A stretch of DNA of 64,000 nt from Teichococcus aerophilus. GTDB lineage: Bacteria; Pseudomonadota; Alphaproteobacteria; Acetobacterales; Acetobacteraceae. Numbering within the stretch: the stretch's first letter is position 1; the number at the start of each line of letters is the position of its first letter. The notes beneath the pieces were generated by a model. The model did not search any database. It was not told where the DNA came from and was given only the letters and a program-made list of their open reading frames with translations. The stretch is from positions 1 through 64,000 of the forward strand of contig NZ_JACTVA010000028.1 in NCBI RefSeq assembly GCF_014490485.1, given 5' to 3'. Below are positions 11,108-18,990 of the stretch, in pieces. A program made the position numbers and the translations under genes.

Positions 11108-11928
11108 TCGACGGGGTAGTTCCCATTGCGCGGGCGGTTTACTTTGTTCACCTGGGGATCATCGAATGCGGCTTCCTTCCGCCGTATCATCTCCGCGAAC
11201 TCGGCTTTCCTGGCTCGGACAGAGGCCGCATGCTCGTCCAGGCTTTCGAGGCGTTCCAGCCCCGAGCAGCGGAGCATCTCATCGCTTCGAGGAAGGATAG
11301 CGTCTTCAGCGCAGAGCCTTCCCTGGGCGTCCGGCATCTGTACCATGCGCCGAAGCAGGCTCAGGCCGAGCGGCCTACTGGGGAAGCCGGTGGCCTCTGC
11401 CAGGGGCGGCTGATTCTCGTCGGCCTGCTTCGCCCAGCGCTCCTGGCCCAAGGACCATAGCCGGAAGGCGGTCTCGGCCTCTGCCTCTAGCGCCAGCAGC
11501 TTCTTCACCGTGGCCAGGGCACCCGGATAGGATTTCTTCCAGGCCCCTTCCAGGGCGCCCAGCTTTTGCTGGAAGGCCTCTTCGAGCTCCTTCACCTGCT
11601 GCACGGCGTCCTGGGCCTCCGCAGTGGTGAGAAGGCCGCGGAGCACGTCCAGTGCCACCTCTATCCGCTCGGCGGTCCGCCGACGCTCCGCGACTTGCCG
11701 TTCCGCCTTCTCCATTTCCTCGTCGCTGGCGGTAAGCAGGCTGGCTTTGCGCTGCTTTTCGATCCGGTCGGCTTCGGCGCGGGCGGACGGCAGCGCCGCC
11801 GCAGCCTCATCGATCGCGGCCCGGATCTCGGCGGAAGCGAGTTTCCGACCTTCGGCCTGTGCCTTCAGGATGGACTGATACTTCATCGGGGCGGCCTTGG
11901 CTTTCTGGGGGATGGTGGAGGCACTCAC
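11104..11928 (-). CDS. Coiled-coil island protein of unknown function
   Basis: 274 residues from the GTG at 11928, which overlaps the upstream stop in a GTGA; MKYQSILKAQ at 11886 is an alternative start. Long heptad-rich helices (EADRIEKQRKASLL, EEMEKAERQVAERRRTAERIE, VQQVKELEEAFQQKL) cover about residues 30-140. No enzyme motif or membrane segment. Coiled-coil proteins in this position of phage-like operons often act in head or tail assembly, but this is a guess. Confidence 0.6.
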   Translation of the reverse strand: MSASTIPQKAKAAPMKYQSILKAQAEGRKLASAEIRAAIDEAAAALPSARAEADRIEKQRKASLLTASDEEMEKAERQVAERRRTAERIEVALDVLRGLLTTAEAQDAVQQVKELEEAFQQKLGALEGAWKKSYPGALATVKKLLALEAEAETAFRLWSLGQERWAKQADENQPPLAEATGFPSRPLGLSLLRRMVQMPDAQGRLCAEDAILPRSDEMLRCSGLERLESLDEHAASVRARKAEFAEMIRRKEAAFDDPQVNKVNRPRNGNYPVE

Positions 11929-12485
11929 CGGATCGGGTCCTTCCGCGTGACTGCCGTGCGCCGGAATGCTCTGTCCCAAGCGCTCTGAATTGAGGGGCTG
12001 GCTTTGGGAGGCTGGCCGGAGCCGCTGCCGAGAGCCGGCGAGGCGCTCGCATTCTCCAAGGCCTTGTCCCAGCTGCGCTGGATGCCCCGCGTTCCAGAAG
12101 CGCCGCCGCTGAAGGCTCTGCTATTGCCCAGGCCCCCGAGCAGCGCGACGGCCCTCCGGGCGCTCATGCTGGTGTTGAAGGCCAGGTGGCATGCCGCAGG
12201 TTCCCGGCCCTCGGCCGCTTCGGCCCCCAGAATGGCTGCGCACCGGGCGCGTTCGCGGCTTCGTGCCGCCTTCGCCACGGCATCGTCCTCGTCGTCATCC
12301 TCTTCCTCGTCGTCATCCGCCCGGCGAGCACGTGTCCGGCGACGGTCGCGTTCTTCGTCGGTCTCCTCGTCGTCGGCCTTGCGGCTGCGGCGACGGGCTC
12401 GCTCATCGTCGTCATCATCCGTTCGTGCATGGGGCGAGCCCAAAAGGCTTGAGAGCCGCAGGCCCAGGCGGGGCTTGAAGTGCAT
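11925..12485 (-). CDS. Scaffold-like phage protein with an acidic/basic repeat region
   Basis: 186 residues from the ATG at 12485 (GAGGA 5 bases upstream; longer in-frame starts lack a site). The first third alternates Asp/Glu and Arg runs (DDDDDERARRR, RADDDEEEDDDEDD). Then follows RERARCAAILGAEAAEGREP and HLAFNTSMSARRAVALL, which resembles the C-terminal region of alphaproteobacterial phage S49-type capsid proteases. No protease domain is present, so it may be a stand-alone scaffold or a shortened relic. Confidence 0.55.
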   Translation of the reverse strand: MHFKPRLGLRLSSLLGSPHARTDDDDDERARRRSRKADDEETDEERDRRRTRARRADDDEEEDDDEDDAVAKAARSRERARCAAILGAEAAEGREPAACHLAFNTSMSARRAVALLGGLGNSRAFSGGASGTRGIQRSWDKALENASASPALGSGSGQPPKASPSIQSAWDRAFRRTAVTRKDPIR

Positions 12486-12492
12486 GGAATCC

Positions 12493-12783
12493 TCAGTGGG
12501 TGTGGAGCGATGCCGGGGCGGCATCGTCGCGTGCGGGAAGGTGAGGGGCGCGGCTCCGCAATGCTTTGCGTTCCGCAGTCTCCAGGCGCTCAAGCCAGTG
12601 GTATCGGCGCTCTATGGCGCGATCCACGGCCGCCAGCCGCCCATCGCATCCGGGGCGAAGCAACATCAGATGCCGGCGGCGCTCCAGCCGTAGGATGGCG
12701 TCGGACATCCGCTTCTGCCGCGCGGCCAGACAATCAAGGTCGGCCATGTCAGGCTGGGGTAACGATTGAATGGGGCAGGGCAT
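12493..12783 (-). CDS. Small basic island protein, unknown
   Basis: 96 residues, rich in Arg (RLERRRHLMLLR, AIERRYHWLERLETAERKAL). Several Met codons are possible; the one at 12783 has GGAAGGAG 6 bases upstream, whereas the codon at 12789 touches that site. Eight bases separate it from the next gene. No family recognised; its helical, charged nature suits a nucleic-acid-binding or structural role. Confidence 0.5.
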   Translation of the reverse strand: MPCPIQSLPQPDMADLDCLAARQKRMSDAILRLERRRHLMLLRPGCDGRLAAVDRAIERRYHWLERLETAERKALRSRAPHLPARDDAAPASLHTH

Positions 12784-12855
12784 CCGCATCTCCTTCCTTG
12801 CGGGAGGTGTGCGGAGCGGCTTTTGCGGAAACAACAGTGTTTTTCCGCAGACTTC

Positions 12856-13239
12856 CTAACCTCGCTGCCCTTCGAGGATGGAAATTATCTGCCTTGTGCT
12901 GATTACCTTACCACCATTCAGGCGCGCAACCGTCTCGATCAGCGCCCGAAATAGCTCGGGATCGGTGGGCAGGACGGATGCGGTGTGGAGGCCATGCGAC
13001 AGATAGCGGCGCAACGCCATGGCGACCATGTCCGCCGCGACGGTGTGCCTGGCCTGCGGGAGCAGCTGACGGGCCTGCCGGATCAGCGCGTCCCGTTCGT
13101 CCAGGCGCCGCTGCCGGCGCTGCCACGGCGGATCGGTGAGGTGGGACAGGTCAACCACATCCTCCGGCGTCAGAACGTGCCCCGGCTGAAGGCGGGCAAG
13201 GCGACGACGGGCTAGATCCTCCGGCAGGTGCGAGCTCAT
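12856..13239 (-). CDS. Unknown island protein
   Basis: 127 residues, helical, with a basic middle (WQRRQRRLDERDALIRQARQLL). No motif recognised. Its start overlaps the preceding stop by 4 bases (13236-13239), which is the main support for it being real. A 72-base gap with little structure separates it from the next gene. Confidence 0.5.
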   Translation of the reverse strand: MSSHLPEDLARRRLARLQPGHVLTPEDVVDLSHLTDPPWQRRQRRLDERDALIRQARQLLPQARHTVAADMVAMALRRYLSHGLHTASVLPTDPELFRALIETVARLNGGKVISTRQIISILEGQRG

Positions 13240-13550
13240 GGGCGATGGCTGTTGACGCGCTGGGGGAGAGCGCGGTCGCCATGACTACGCATTGGGTTCG
13301 GAACCGCGCTCTCCCGATCTACGGTGGCATGCGTGGCGCCGGGGCGGAGGCTTGCACTGCGCAGGAGGCCGGCGACCATACGTGCCTGCGGAGTGCTTTG
13401 GGTCGCAGCGCCGGATTCGCCATGGGCTTCTGCCTGGATCGCGACGCGCTCCCGCCGCGCCTCATCTTCGGCGCTCTCGGGAGGATGCGGCTCGTGACGC
13501 CGCCATGTGTCTTGCAGGCCGGCACGCATGGTGGAGATGGCGCGGCTCAC
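13236..13550 (-). CDS. Unknown small island protein
   Basis: 104 residues, hydrophilic, probably mostly disordered. Both ends overlap neighbours by exactly 4 bases (13236-13239 and 13547-13550), as expected for a translated link in this operon. No recognisable domain. Confidence 0.45.
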   Translation of the reverse strand: MSRAISTMRAGLQDTWRRHEPHPPESAEDEARRERVAIQAEAHGESGAATQSTPQARMVAGLLRSASLRPGATHATVDRESAVPNPMRSHGDRALPQRVNSHRP

Positions 13551-16171
13551 TCGGCATCTCCCAGCAGGTCCGGCCGGATGACGAACACCCGCGTCAGGCC
13601 GCGTCCTGGGATGCGCTCCCGCTTGCCGAGGTTCCGGCCCTCGCCCAACTCAAGGAAGTTGCTGGCGGCGAGTGCACGGGCGACGAAGGCCGCATCCAGG
13701 CCCTGGCACACATCGGTCCGCCAGACCTCGGGCTCCACAAGGTAGGTTGTGCGGCCGTCCTGGGTCGGTCGGCGCCATCCGGCCTGATGCAGGATCGGGC
13801 GGCTGGTATCGACGGCTTCTTCCCACGTGCCTGCCTGGGTCCGGTGCAGCGGCACGAAGCGGCTGCGGCCATGGTTGGTCAGGAATAGCCGGACCTGCTG
13901 CACGGCAGCCACGACCTCGGCACTCTCGGCATCCTCGCCGCGGCGTTCGCGCCATGCCGCGAACAGGGTGAGGCAGGCTTCGGTAGCGCCATTCCTCTTC
14001 CATGGGAAAATGCCCCATTGGGTGGCCAGTTCACCGGCCAGTGCTACCAGGGCGAAGCGGCGCGCCACTTCACGCACCTGTGCATCAGCGTTCGGTGGCA
14101 AAGTGGCCACGAAGTGAGCCCGCAGATCGTCTGCGGCCCGCCGGAGCTCAGGCGCCTCGGCGCCACGCGCTGCTACCAGATGCTTAAGGAATGCCGGTGC
14201 GGCCGTTCCATGCTGACCGTCCAAGGCACCATGAAGGTCCGCAGCCAGTTGGTCGAAGCTGGCACGTCCGTGCAGAGCGGGCCAGCACATAGGCCCGTCT
14301 ACCGGCACGTTAGGCAGGCGGACCTCAGCACCAGCCGGCAGGCGCTGGCCGGCCTTTTCGGCCATAGTCTTGGTGTCGGTCTCTCCTGTCGACAAGATCA
14401 ACGTTCGCCAGGTGCGGCGCCGTCGTGCGGTAGAGTTTTCCCGCATGCGACCTTTGCCGGCCTCGTTCGCGATCATGTAGATGGCATGAGTGACATCTGC
14501 GGCTGGCGCTTGGTGGATCTCGTCTAGCGCCAATAGCCCGTCATTTGCTTCCTCGGCGGTGGCTTCCAGCGCGTTGGCCGTGCTGCGCCAGTCCCGCAGG
14601 TTTCCGCGCTTGGTTGGCTGGCCCCAAACGGAGCATGCCAGCTTCAGCGACAGGGTCTTGCCCGTTTTGCTAAGCCCTTGGACATGGAAGCCGCCTGAAC
14701 TTTCCCCCATCGGGAGCAGCAAAGGCCCCGCGAGCGCGGCCGCGATGCAGAACATGGCCAAGGGGTTGCCGGCAGCCAGCGCCGCAACTTGGCGCTGCCA
14801 TCCATCCAGTGTGCCGGCGACGGCCACCATTTCGGGAGCATTCTCTGCCGGATGGCGCAGAATCAGCGCTTCGGAGGATCCCCCAAACACACGGCCATCC
14901 TGCAGCAGGAACGCGTCGCCCCCTTGAGACTGCGCTTGCCAGCCCGTGCGTGGCACAACGCGAGCACGGTTGCCGGTCTGCACGCCCGCCAAGGCGCGCC
15001 GAAGCTGCACTCTTGCGGTGCCTTCGGTCTCGATCCGTAGCCCGCGGTCCACCAGTTCGGCCTCGAGCTCACCGGGCTTGGCCATCAGAAGGCGGTCGGG
15101 CATCAGCCACGTATGCGAGCGCTTGTCGCGGTCCTGCCAGCGCAGCCAGCGGCCCCAGCCTTCGCCCGCGTGGTCGCGTGCTTCGCCCAGCACTTCGAAG
15201 GGTGCGGCCAGCCAGACCGGCGGGGCTTCGCCGCCAGTGTCCGCGTAAAGCCCGTCCTCGCGCATGAAGAACCCGAAGGGCCACGCCACCTCGCCTGCTT
15301 CAGGCGGCGGCCTGCGGCGGTGCGATTCCTCCGCCTCTGTCCGCAGGCGGCTTTTCTCGGCGCGGATGGCACGGTCCAGGGCCACTACGCCCATGCCCAG
15401 CATCTGGGCGGCCTCCGCCCGGACGGTGAGGTAATCAACCTGCGACAGGCCAGCCAGCCGCTTGAGCTCGGCCGCGCGATCGCCGGCGCCATCCTGCTGC
15501 GGCGCGGCGGTGGTGAGCATGGCCGCAAGATCGGAGAGCGTCACGCCGGCCGGGGCAGGGTCGGCAAGATCCCAACCTTCCGGCCATTCCATCGGCACGG
15601 CAACGGTGGTGATGCCGGAGACGCCGGCCTCCCGCAGGTGGGCAAGGATGGCTTCGGCCGCCGCCCGCCCGGGCGCATCGTTGTCCGGCCACAGGGTGAC
15701 GCTGCGGCCGCGTAACGCGCTCCAATCGACCTTGGCGGTGGCTTTGCTGCCACCCGGCCACGTCATCGCCGCGTAGGTCGGGAAGAGGCGCTGTGCCGCA
15801 TCGGCGGCTTTCTCCCCTTCGACCAGCAGGATGGGGGCGTCAGGCCGGGCAGCCAGCCGGTCCAGGCCGTAAAGGGGGCGGGGAGCCGGCAGCATCTTCC
15901 AGCGCCAGCCATCGGCGCCGCAGCTATAGGGCAGGATCTCCTTCCGCCCGGCGATATCGAAGCGCGCGGTCGCGAAGAGCAGTGCGCCCGATGCATCGTG
16001 ATAGCGCCAGACCTGGGACGCCACGCCGTGCCGTCGGTGCCGCAGGATCTCCGGCAGGGCGCGTGGCGCCGGCAGGACGGGCTGCCACTCATCGTCCGAA
16101 GGCGTTCGCGTTGACGCGAACGCTGCGGGGCGGGGCAGGGGAGCAAACGGGTCGTTCGCGGTGTCAGCCAC
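13547..16171 (-). CDS. Phage/satellite-type primase-helicase (Toprim-like + DUF927 ATPase)
   Basis: 874 residues from the GTG at 16171, which overlaps the upstream stop by 8 bases. The N-terminal part has a Toprim-like module (ILLVEGEKAADAAQ near 112; TLWPDNDAPGR near 160), expected to bind metal for primer synthesis. The C-terminal half is a DUF927-type helicase-like ATPase with Walker A GLSKTGKT (about 500) and Walker B GLLALDEIHQA (about 550). The zinc-finger part is encoded separately just upstream, so together they make a split primase-helicase. Such genes are typical of phage satellites and integrative elements and imply autonomous replication after excision. Confidence 0.85.
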   Translation of the reverse strand: MADTANDPFAPLPRPAAFASTRTPSDDEWQPVLPAPRALPEILRHRRHGVASQVWRYHDASGALLFATARFDIAGRKEILPYSCGADGWRWKMLPAPRPLYGLDRLAARPDAPILLVEGEKAADAAQRLFPTYAAMTWPGGSKATAKVDWSALRGRSVTLWPDNDAPGRAAAEAILAHLREAGVSGITTVAVPMEWPEGWDLADPAPAGVTLSDLAAMLTTAAPQQDGAGDRAAELKRLAGLSQVDYLTVRAEAAQMLGMGVVALDRAIRAEKSRLRTEAEESHRRRPPPEAGEVAWPFGFFMREDGLYADTGGEAPPVWLAAPFEVLGEARDHAGEGWGRWLRWQDRDKRSHTWLMPDRLLMAKPGELEAELVDRGLRIETEGTARVQLRRALAGVQTGNRARVVPRTGWQAQSQGGDAFLLQDGRVFGGSSEALILRHPAENAPEMVAVAGTLDGWQRQVAALAAGNPLAMFCIAAALAGPLLLPMGESSGGFHVQGLSKTGKTLSLKLACSVWGQPTKRGNLRDWRSTANALEATAEEANDGLLALDEIHQAPAADVTHAIYMIANEAGKGRMRENSTARRRRTWRTLILSTGETDTKTMAEKAGQRLPAGAEVRLPNVPVDGPMCWPALHGRASFDQLAADLHGALDGQHGTAAPAFLKHLVAARGAEAPELRRAADDLRAHFVATLPPNADAQVREVARRFALVALAGELATQWGIFPWKRNGATEACLTLFAAWRERRGEDAESAEVVAAVQQVRLFLTNHGRSRFVPLHRTQAGTWEEAVDTSRPILHQAGWRRPTQDGRTTYLVEPEVWRTDVCQGLDAAFVARALAASNFLELGEGRNLGKRERIPGRGLTRVFVIRPDLLGDAE

Positions 16172-16475
16172 GGGGCGCGGCCTCCTGACTGATGCCCAGC
16201 ATGTCGGCCAGCCGGCGGGCGGCCTCAGCCTGGGAAATGCGGTGGATGGCGGCGGCAAGGCTGATGGCATCGCCACCTGCTTCGCCGGTCGCGAAATCGG
16301 CCCAACGGCCGGTGATCAGGTTGACACGGCAGCTGGTGCCCGGCTCACCGGACAGGCTGCCGCAGCACCACTCCCGGCCATGCCGGCGGCCCTGCGGCAG
16401 CCATCGGGCGCAGAGCATCGGCAGGTACGGCAGAGCCGCCCTGGCGATGCCCTGGAAGTCCAGGCGAGCCATCAC
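16164..16475 (-). CDS. Primase zinc-binding (CHC2-like) domain protein
   Basis: 103 residues. The arrangement WLPQGRRHGREWCCGSLSG, then SCRVNLITGRWADFATGEAGGD, is the CHC2 primase zinc-ribbon layout, although with a CC pair where the usual CHxE stands, so zinc binding is uncertain. The C-terminal helix (AEAARRLADMLGI) also fits primase N-domains. Its stop overlaps the primase-helicase start by 8 bases, so it is the detached first domain of that enzyme. Confidence 0.7.
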   Translation of the reverse strand: MMARLDFQGIARAALPYLPMLCARWLPQGRRHGREWCCGSLSGEPGTSCRVNLITGRWADFATGEAGGDAISLAAAIHRISQAEAARRLADMLGISQEAAPRG

Positions 16476-16939
16476 GCAGGCGATGCCTGCATGGTGCCGG
16501 GGAAGCTGCCCAGGACCTCGATGGCTTCGGCGAACACGAACGCGATGGCGCGGATCTCGGTATCGGCGTGCCTGTCATCCAGATTCGGGAGAAGGCAGCG
16601 CAAGGCGGCCAGCTTCGCGCTGATTTCCGCTGGGGTGACGACGGCGATATCCGCGATCTCGTCCACGATGGACGCGGCGGCGGCGTTGGCCTCTTCCTCG
16701 ATCTCGCAGGCGTGCAGGTAAGCCCGGTGATCAGGATGCTCCGGACCCTTGGCGCGGCCGTGCGCCAGTTCGGCGTGGCGGGCGGCGACAAGCCCCATGT
16801 CGCGCTTCCGCCGCAGCCGTTCACCCAATGCGAGCAACAGGGTGACGGTGCTTTCCTGGCCTTCGTCCAGTTGAAGCGAAGAGGGCGACGGCGGAGCGCC
16901 GTTGCGCGACGCCGCGCCAGGGGAAAGACGGCGGGCCAT
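16472..16939 (-). CDS. Unknown island protein
   Basis: 155 residues from the ATG at 16939, which shares one base with the upstream stop (TGATG). It overlaps the next start by 4 bases. Mostly helical (STVTLLLALGERLRRKRDMGL, EEEANAAAASIVDEIADIA). No motif recognised; conserved small proteins of this look sit upstream of primases in alphaproteobacterial elements. Confidence 0.55.
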   Translation of the reverse strand: MARRLSPGAASRNGAPPSPSSLQLDEGQESTVTLLLALGERLRRKRDMGLVAARHAELAHGRAKGPEHPDHRAYLHACEIEEEANAAAASIVDEIADIAVVTPAEISAKLAALRCLLPNLDDRHADTEIRAIAFVFAEAIEVLGSFPGTMQASPA

Positions 16940-17367
16940 CACGCCGCCTCCCGCCCGTGATCCGCGCAAAGGTCGCGGCAGAGCGACCAAACGAGGCGTT
17001 CATCGGATCCTGGCTCCGGTGCGTCGGCATCGCCGCCCGGCGCCAGCCACGTCAGCAGTGCCTGTGCCTTGGCGCGATAACCCGCCGCCGTGGTAGCGGG
17101 CAGATTGCTGAGTTGCTCGACCAGTGAGTGGTGGCGCTGGGTCAGGTGATCGAGCCGCGCGGTGACGGATGCGGGATAGCGGACTGCCACGCACTGGAAG
17201 TAGGGCGCGATCAGCCGGCAGCATTCGTCGTGGCCTGCCAGGATCTCTGCTGCGAGGCGGATGATCTCCGCATCGGCTGCGGCGTGTGCCGGTATCGATG
17301 TGCATGAAAGCCCCGCAGCAACCGGCAAGACGAGAGCGGCACGACGGGACAGGGACGGGGCGGCCAT
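16939..17367 (-). CDS. Small exported-looking protein of the island early operon
   Basis: 142 residues. The start MAAPSLSRRAALVLPVAAG resembles a signal peptide with a twin Arg pair and an AHA-A cleavage-like site near residue 28. The rest is helical (AADAEIIRLAAEILAGHDECC, TARLDHLTQRHHSLVEQLSNLPATTAAGYRAKAQALL). I know this pattern from short proteins of alphaproteobacterial prophages, function unknown. The ATG overlaps the upstream stop (TGATG). Whether it is really exported is doubtful given its neighbours. Confidence 0.55.
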   Translation of the reverse strand: MAAPSLSRRAALVLPVAAGLSCTSIPAHAAADAEIIRLAAEILAGHDECCRLIAPYFQCVAVRYPASVTARLDHLTQRHHSLVEQLSNLPATTAAGYRAKAQALLTWLAPGGDADAPEPGSDERLVWSLCRDLCADHGREAA

Positions 17368-17594
17368 CACGCACGCCCCCCAGCCAGAAAGCCCAGCAGG
17401 GCTGCCAGTCCGAAGGCGACGGGTGCCGGAAGATCCTGCCGCGTCGGCAAGGGCGGTACGCCGCCGGTTGCGACATAGGCCAGGGTGCGCCGCAGGTAGC
17501 CTGGGCGGTGAGTTGGTGAGGTCCTGGCAGGGCAAAAGGTCTTGCTGCTGGCTCGGCCAGCGGACGCAGTTGTGCTATCCACGCGATTAGCCAT
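17367..17594 (-). CDS. Small protein with one C-terminal membrane segment; first gene of the island operon
   Basis: 75 residues. The ATG at 17594 has GGAGA 8 bases upstream. A hydrophilic Ser/Thr/Arg-rich half is followed by APVAFGLAALLGFLAGG, long enough for one membrane helix. It opens the minus-strand operon that runs to 9478 and is divergent from the XRE regulator. No family recognised. Confidence 0.5.
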   Translation of the reverse strand: MANRVDSTTASAGRASSKTFCPARTSPTHRPGYLRRTLAYVATGGVPPLPTRQDLPAPVAFGLAALLGFLAGGRA

Positions 17595-17685
17595 CGCCGG
17601 TTCTCCAGAGGAACGGGTTGTGGTCAGGCCGGACAACGGGAGCTTCGACCTTCCCTGTCCGGCCGTTCTGAGATTGCTACAACCT

Positions 17686-17747
17686 CGGAACACGGTTACG
17701 ATATGCCCGAGCGCCGAGACGCGCAAGAACTTCGTAACGGTGTTCCG
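17686..17747. promoter_or_regulatory. Operator-like inverted repeat in front of the XRE regulator
   Basis: CGGAACACGGTTACGA (17686-17701) and TCGTAACGGTGTTCCG (17732-17747) are reverse complements at 15 of 16 positions, 30 bases apart. The second half ends directly at the regulator's ATG. The outer CGGAACA/TGTTCCG is the core of the 9-mers clustered at both island ends. It likely controls both the regulator and the divergent operon. Confidence 0.7.
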
Positions 17748-17984
17748 ATGTTTCCTGTTCAAAGCCGGATGGCACGTGCCGCCCTCGGATGGGGCGTTAG
17801 GGACCTTGCAACCGCTGCGAAAGTATCGCCCGATACCATCGCGCGGCTGGAGCGAGGGGATAGCTTGTACGCGCGCACCATCGAAGCGGTGCGTGCTGCC
17901 TTCGAGGCAGCAGGTGTGATCTTCATCGACCAGAACGGCGCCGGTCCTGGCGTGCGTCTGCGCGACCGGCAGCCAAGCGAGTAG
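17748..17984 (+). CDS. XRE-family HTH transcriptional regulator (probable island repressor)
   Basis: 78 residues. MFPVQSRMARAALGWGVRDLATAAKVSPDTIARLERG is a complete XRE/Cro-C1 helix-turn-helix with the recognition helix at VSPDTIARLE. The C-terminus AFEAAGVIFIDQNGAGPGVRLR is typical of short regulators of this type. The start at 17748 fits the family pattern MxxxQSRMARAALGW; an in-frame ATG at 17703 would read through the operator. It lies between, and is divergent from, the replication operon, the place of a C1-like switch. Confidence 0.85.
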   Translation: MFPVQSRMARAALGWGVRDLATAAKVSPDTIARLERGDSLYARTIEAVRAAFEAAGVIFIDQNGAGPGVRLRDRQPSE

Positions 17985-18066
17985 CTGGCACCGACTATCG
18001 CACGCCGCAGCGTCTATGCAGCGGGCAGCAGGTCGCGAGGCAGGGAGGCCAGCCGGGGCGGCATGA

Positions 18067-18426
18067 CTAAACATGCTGCGCTGCCGACGACACCGGCGGC
18101 AGGTGCTCAACCGTAACGCCGCACCATTTCAGCCAGGTCAAATGCAGCAAGGCGCTAGCCTGCGAACTGCATGCGAGAACCATGGTCCCACCGCGCGCTA
18201 GGACAGTCACCATGAGTTCGCGCCCATGAGTGCCTAGCTCTCCCATCTCGGCTGGAAGAAGCAGAAAGCCCACAAGGCCCTCAGGGCTCCGCAGGGCATC
18301 AAGCGAGGCACCCTGCGCGCTTCGCCCAATGGCAATGAATGTCCTGCCGCCACGAGCCGCAGGCCAATCGCAGATCTGGGCGAAGGCCTCATCCAAGTGC
18401 GGTGTGAGATGGACGGAATTCTGCAT
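18067..18426 (-). CDS. Unknown island protein
   Basis: 119 residues from the ATG at 18426, with GAGG 6 bases upstream. Mixed alpha/beta composition (GGRTFIAIGRSAQGASL, GLVGFLLLPAEMGE, ELMVTVLARGGTMVLAC) and a Cys/Trp-containing tail. It lies between the XRE regulator (converging) and the AlpA-like gene on the same strand. I do not recognise it. Confidence 0.5.
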   Translation of the reverse strand: MQNSVHLTPHLDEAFAQICDWPAARGGRTFIAIGRSAQGASLDALRSPEGLVGFLLLPAEMGELGTHGRELMVTVLARGGTMVLACSSQASALLHLTWLKWCGVTVEHLPPVSSAAQHV

Positions 18427-18589
18427 ATTGGCCTCGGAAGAGGGCGCAAAAATGCTGGCGCACGCAGCCCCTGGGGCGCTATGCACTTCACACTTCAACA
18501 CCCAATAGAGTTCCCCAGCAGCCCCGCCGGCCCAACCGCGCGGGGTTCGCTGTGTTTAGAGCTGCTTCATGAGATTGCCCGTAGGGAGC

Positions 18590-18853
18590 TCATGCTTCCA
18601 CGACGCCTTCTCTCAGCGCCTCGATCCCCGCAAGGATTTCGGAGCGGCGCCAGCGGGGCGACCGAGGTCCGATGCGGATGGGCGGCGGGACACGACCAGC
18701 CGCAACGTCTCGCCAGAATGTGGAAAGGGCTTGGCCGCGTTCCGCAGCAGATTCGGCCGCCGTCAGAAGTGGGTCGACAGGCCGATAGGAAGGCGAGCGT
18801 TCGCGGCGTCGTGTCGCTCGGTTTTGCGTGCTTACTGGCTGCTGGAGCGTCAC
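18590..18853 (-). CDS. AlpA-like HTH regulator / excisionase-type protein
   Basis: 87 residues. LLTAAESAAERGQALSTFWRDVAAGRVPPPIRIGPRSPRWRRSEILAGIEAL is the AlpA/MerR-like winged helix seen in regulators of P4-like and satellite elements, where they act on integrase expression or excision. The start is GTG at 18853 with GGAGG about 10 bases upstream; it lies inside an 8-base dyad (TCACAGAG), which suggests self-control. Confidence 0.7.
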   Translation of the reverse strand: MTLQQPVSTQNRATRRRERSPSYRPVDPLLTAAESAAERGQALSTFWRDVAAGRVPPPIRIGPRSPRWRRSEILAGIEALREGVVEA

Positions 18854-18943
18854 AGAGCTCTACCTCCGTCTATAGAATATCCATCTGGTCTACGGATGAG
18901 ACCGCCCGGAATCCACATTCTTATGGAGGCGTAAACTCTGTGA
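18850..18943. promoter_or_regulatory. Dyad flanking the AlpA-like promoter region
   Basis: TCACAGAG (18850-18857) overlaps the alpA-like start codon and its exact complement CTCTGTGA lies at 18936-18943. On the minus strand TTGTCA next to the distal arm, followed after 17 bases by TAAGAA, could be a promoter. A repression loop is possible but not shown. Confidence 0.4.
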
Positions 18944-18990
18944 CAAATACGCTGAGGCTTAATCTACAAGAGGCTTGCCACTCTGCTCCC

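Noticed and set aside
12004-12693. Plus-strand frame of 229 residues with long Ser/Arg runs
   Set aside because: It is the complement of the Asp/Arg repeat region; the minus-strand frame has overlapping starts and stops, a ribosome-binding site and phage-like content.
17367-18110. Long 247-residue version of the small membrane protein
   Set aside because: It would run through the XRE gene and its operator; the start at 17594 has a ribosome-binding site.
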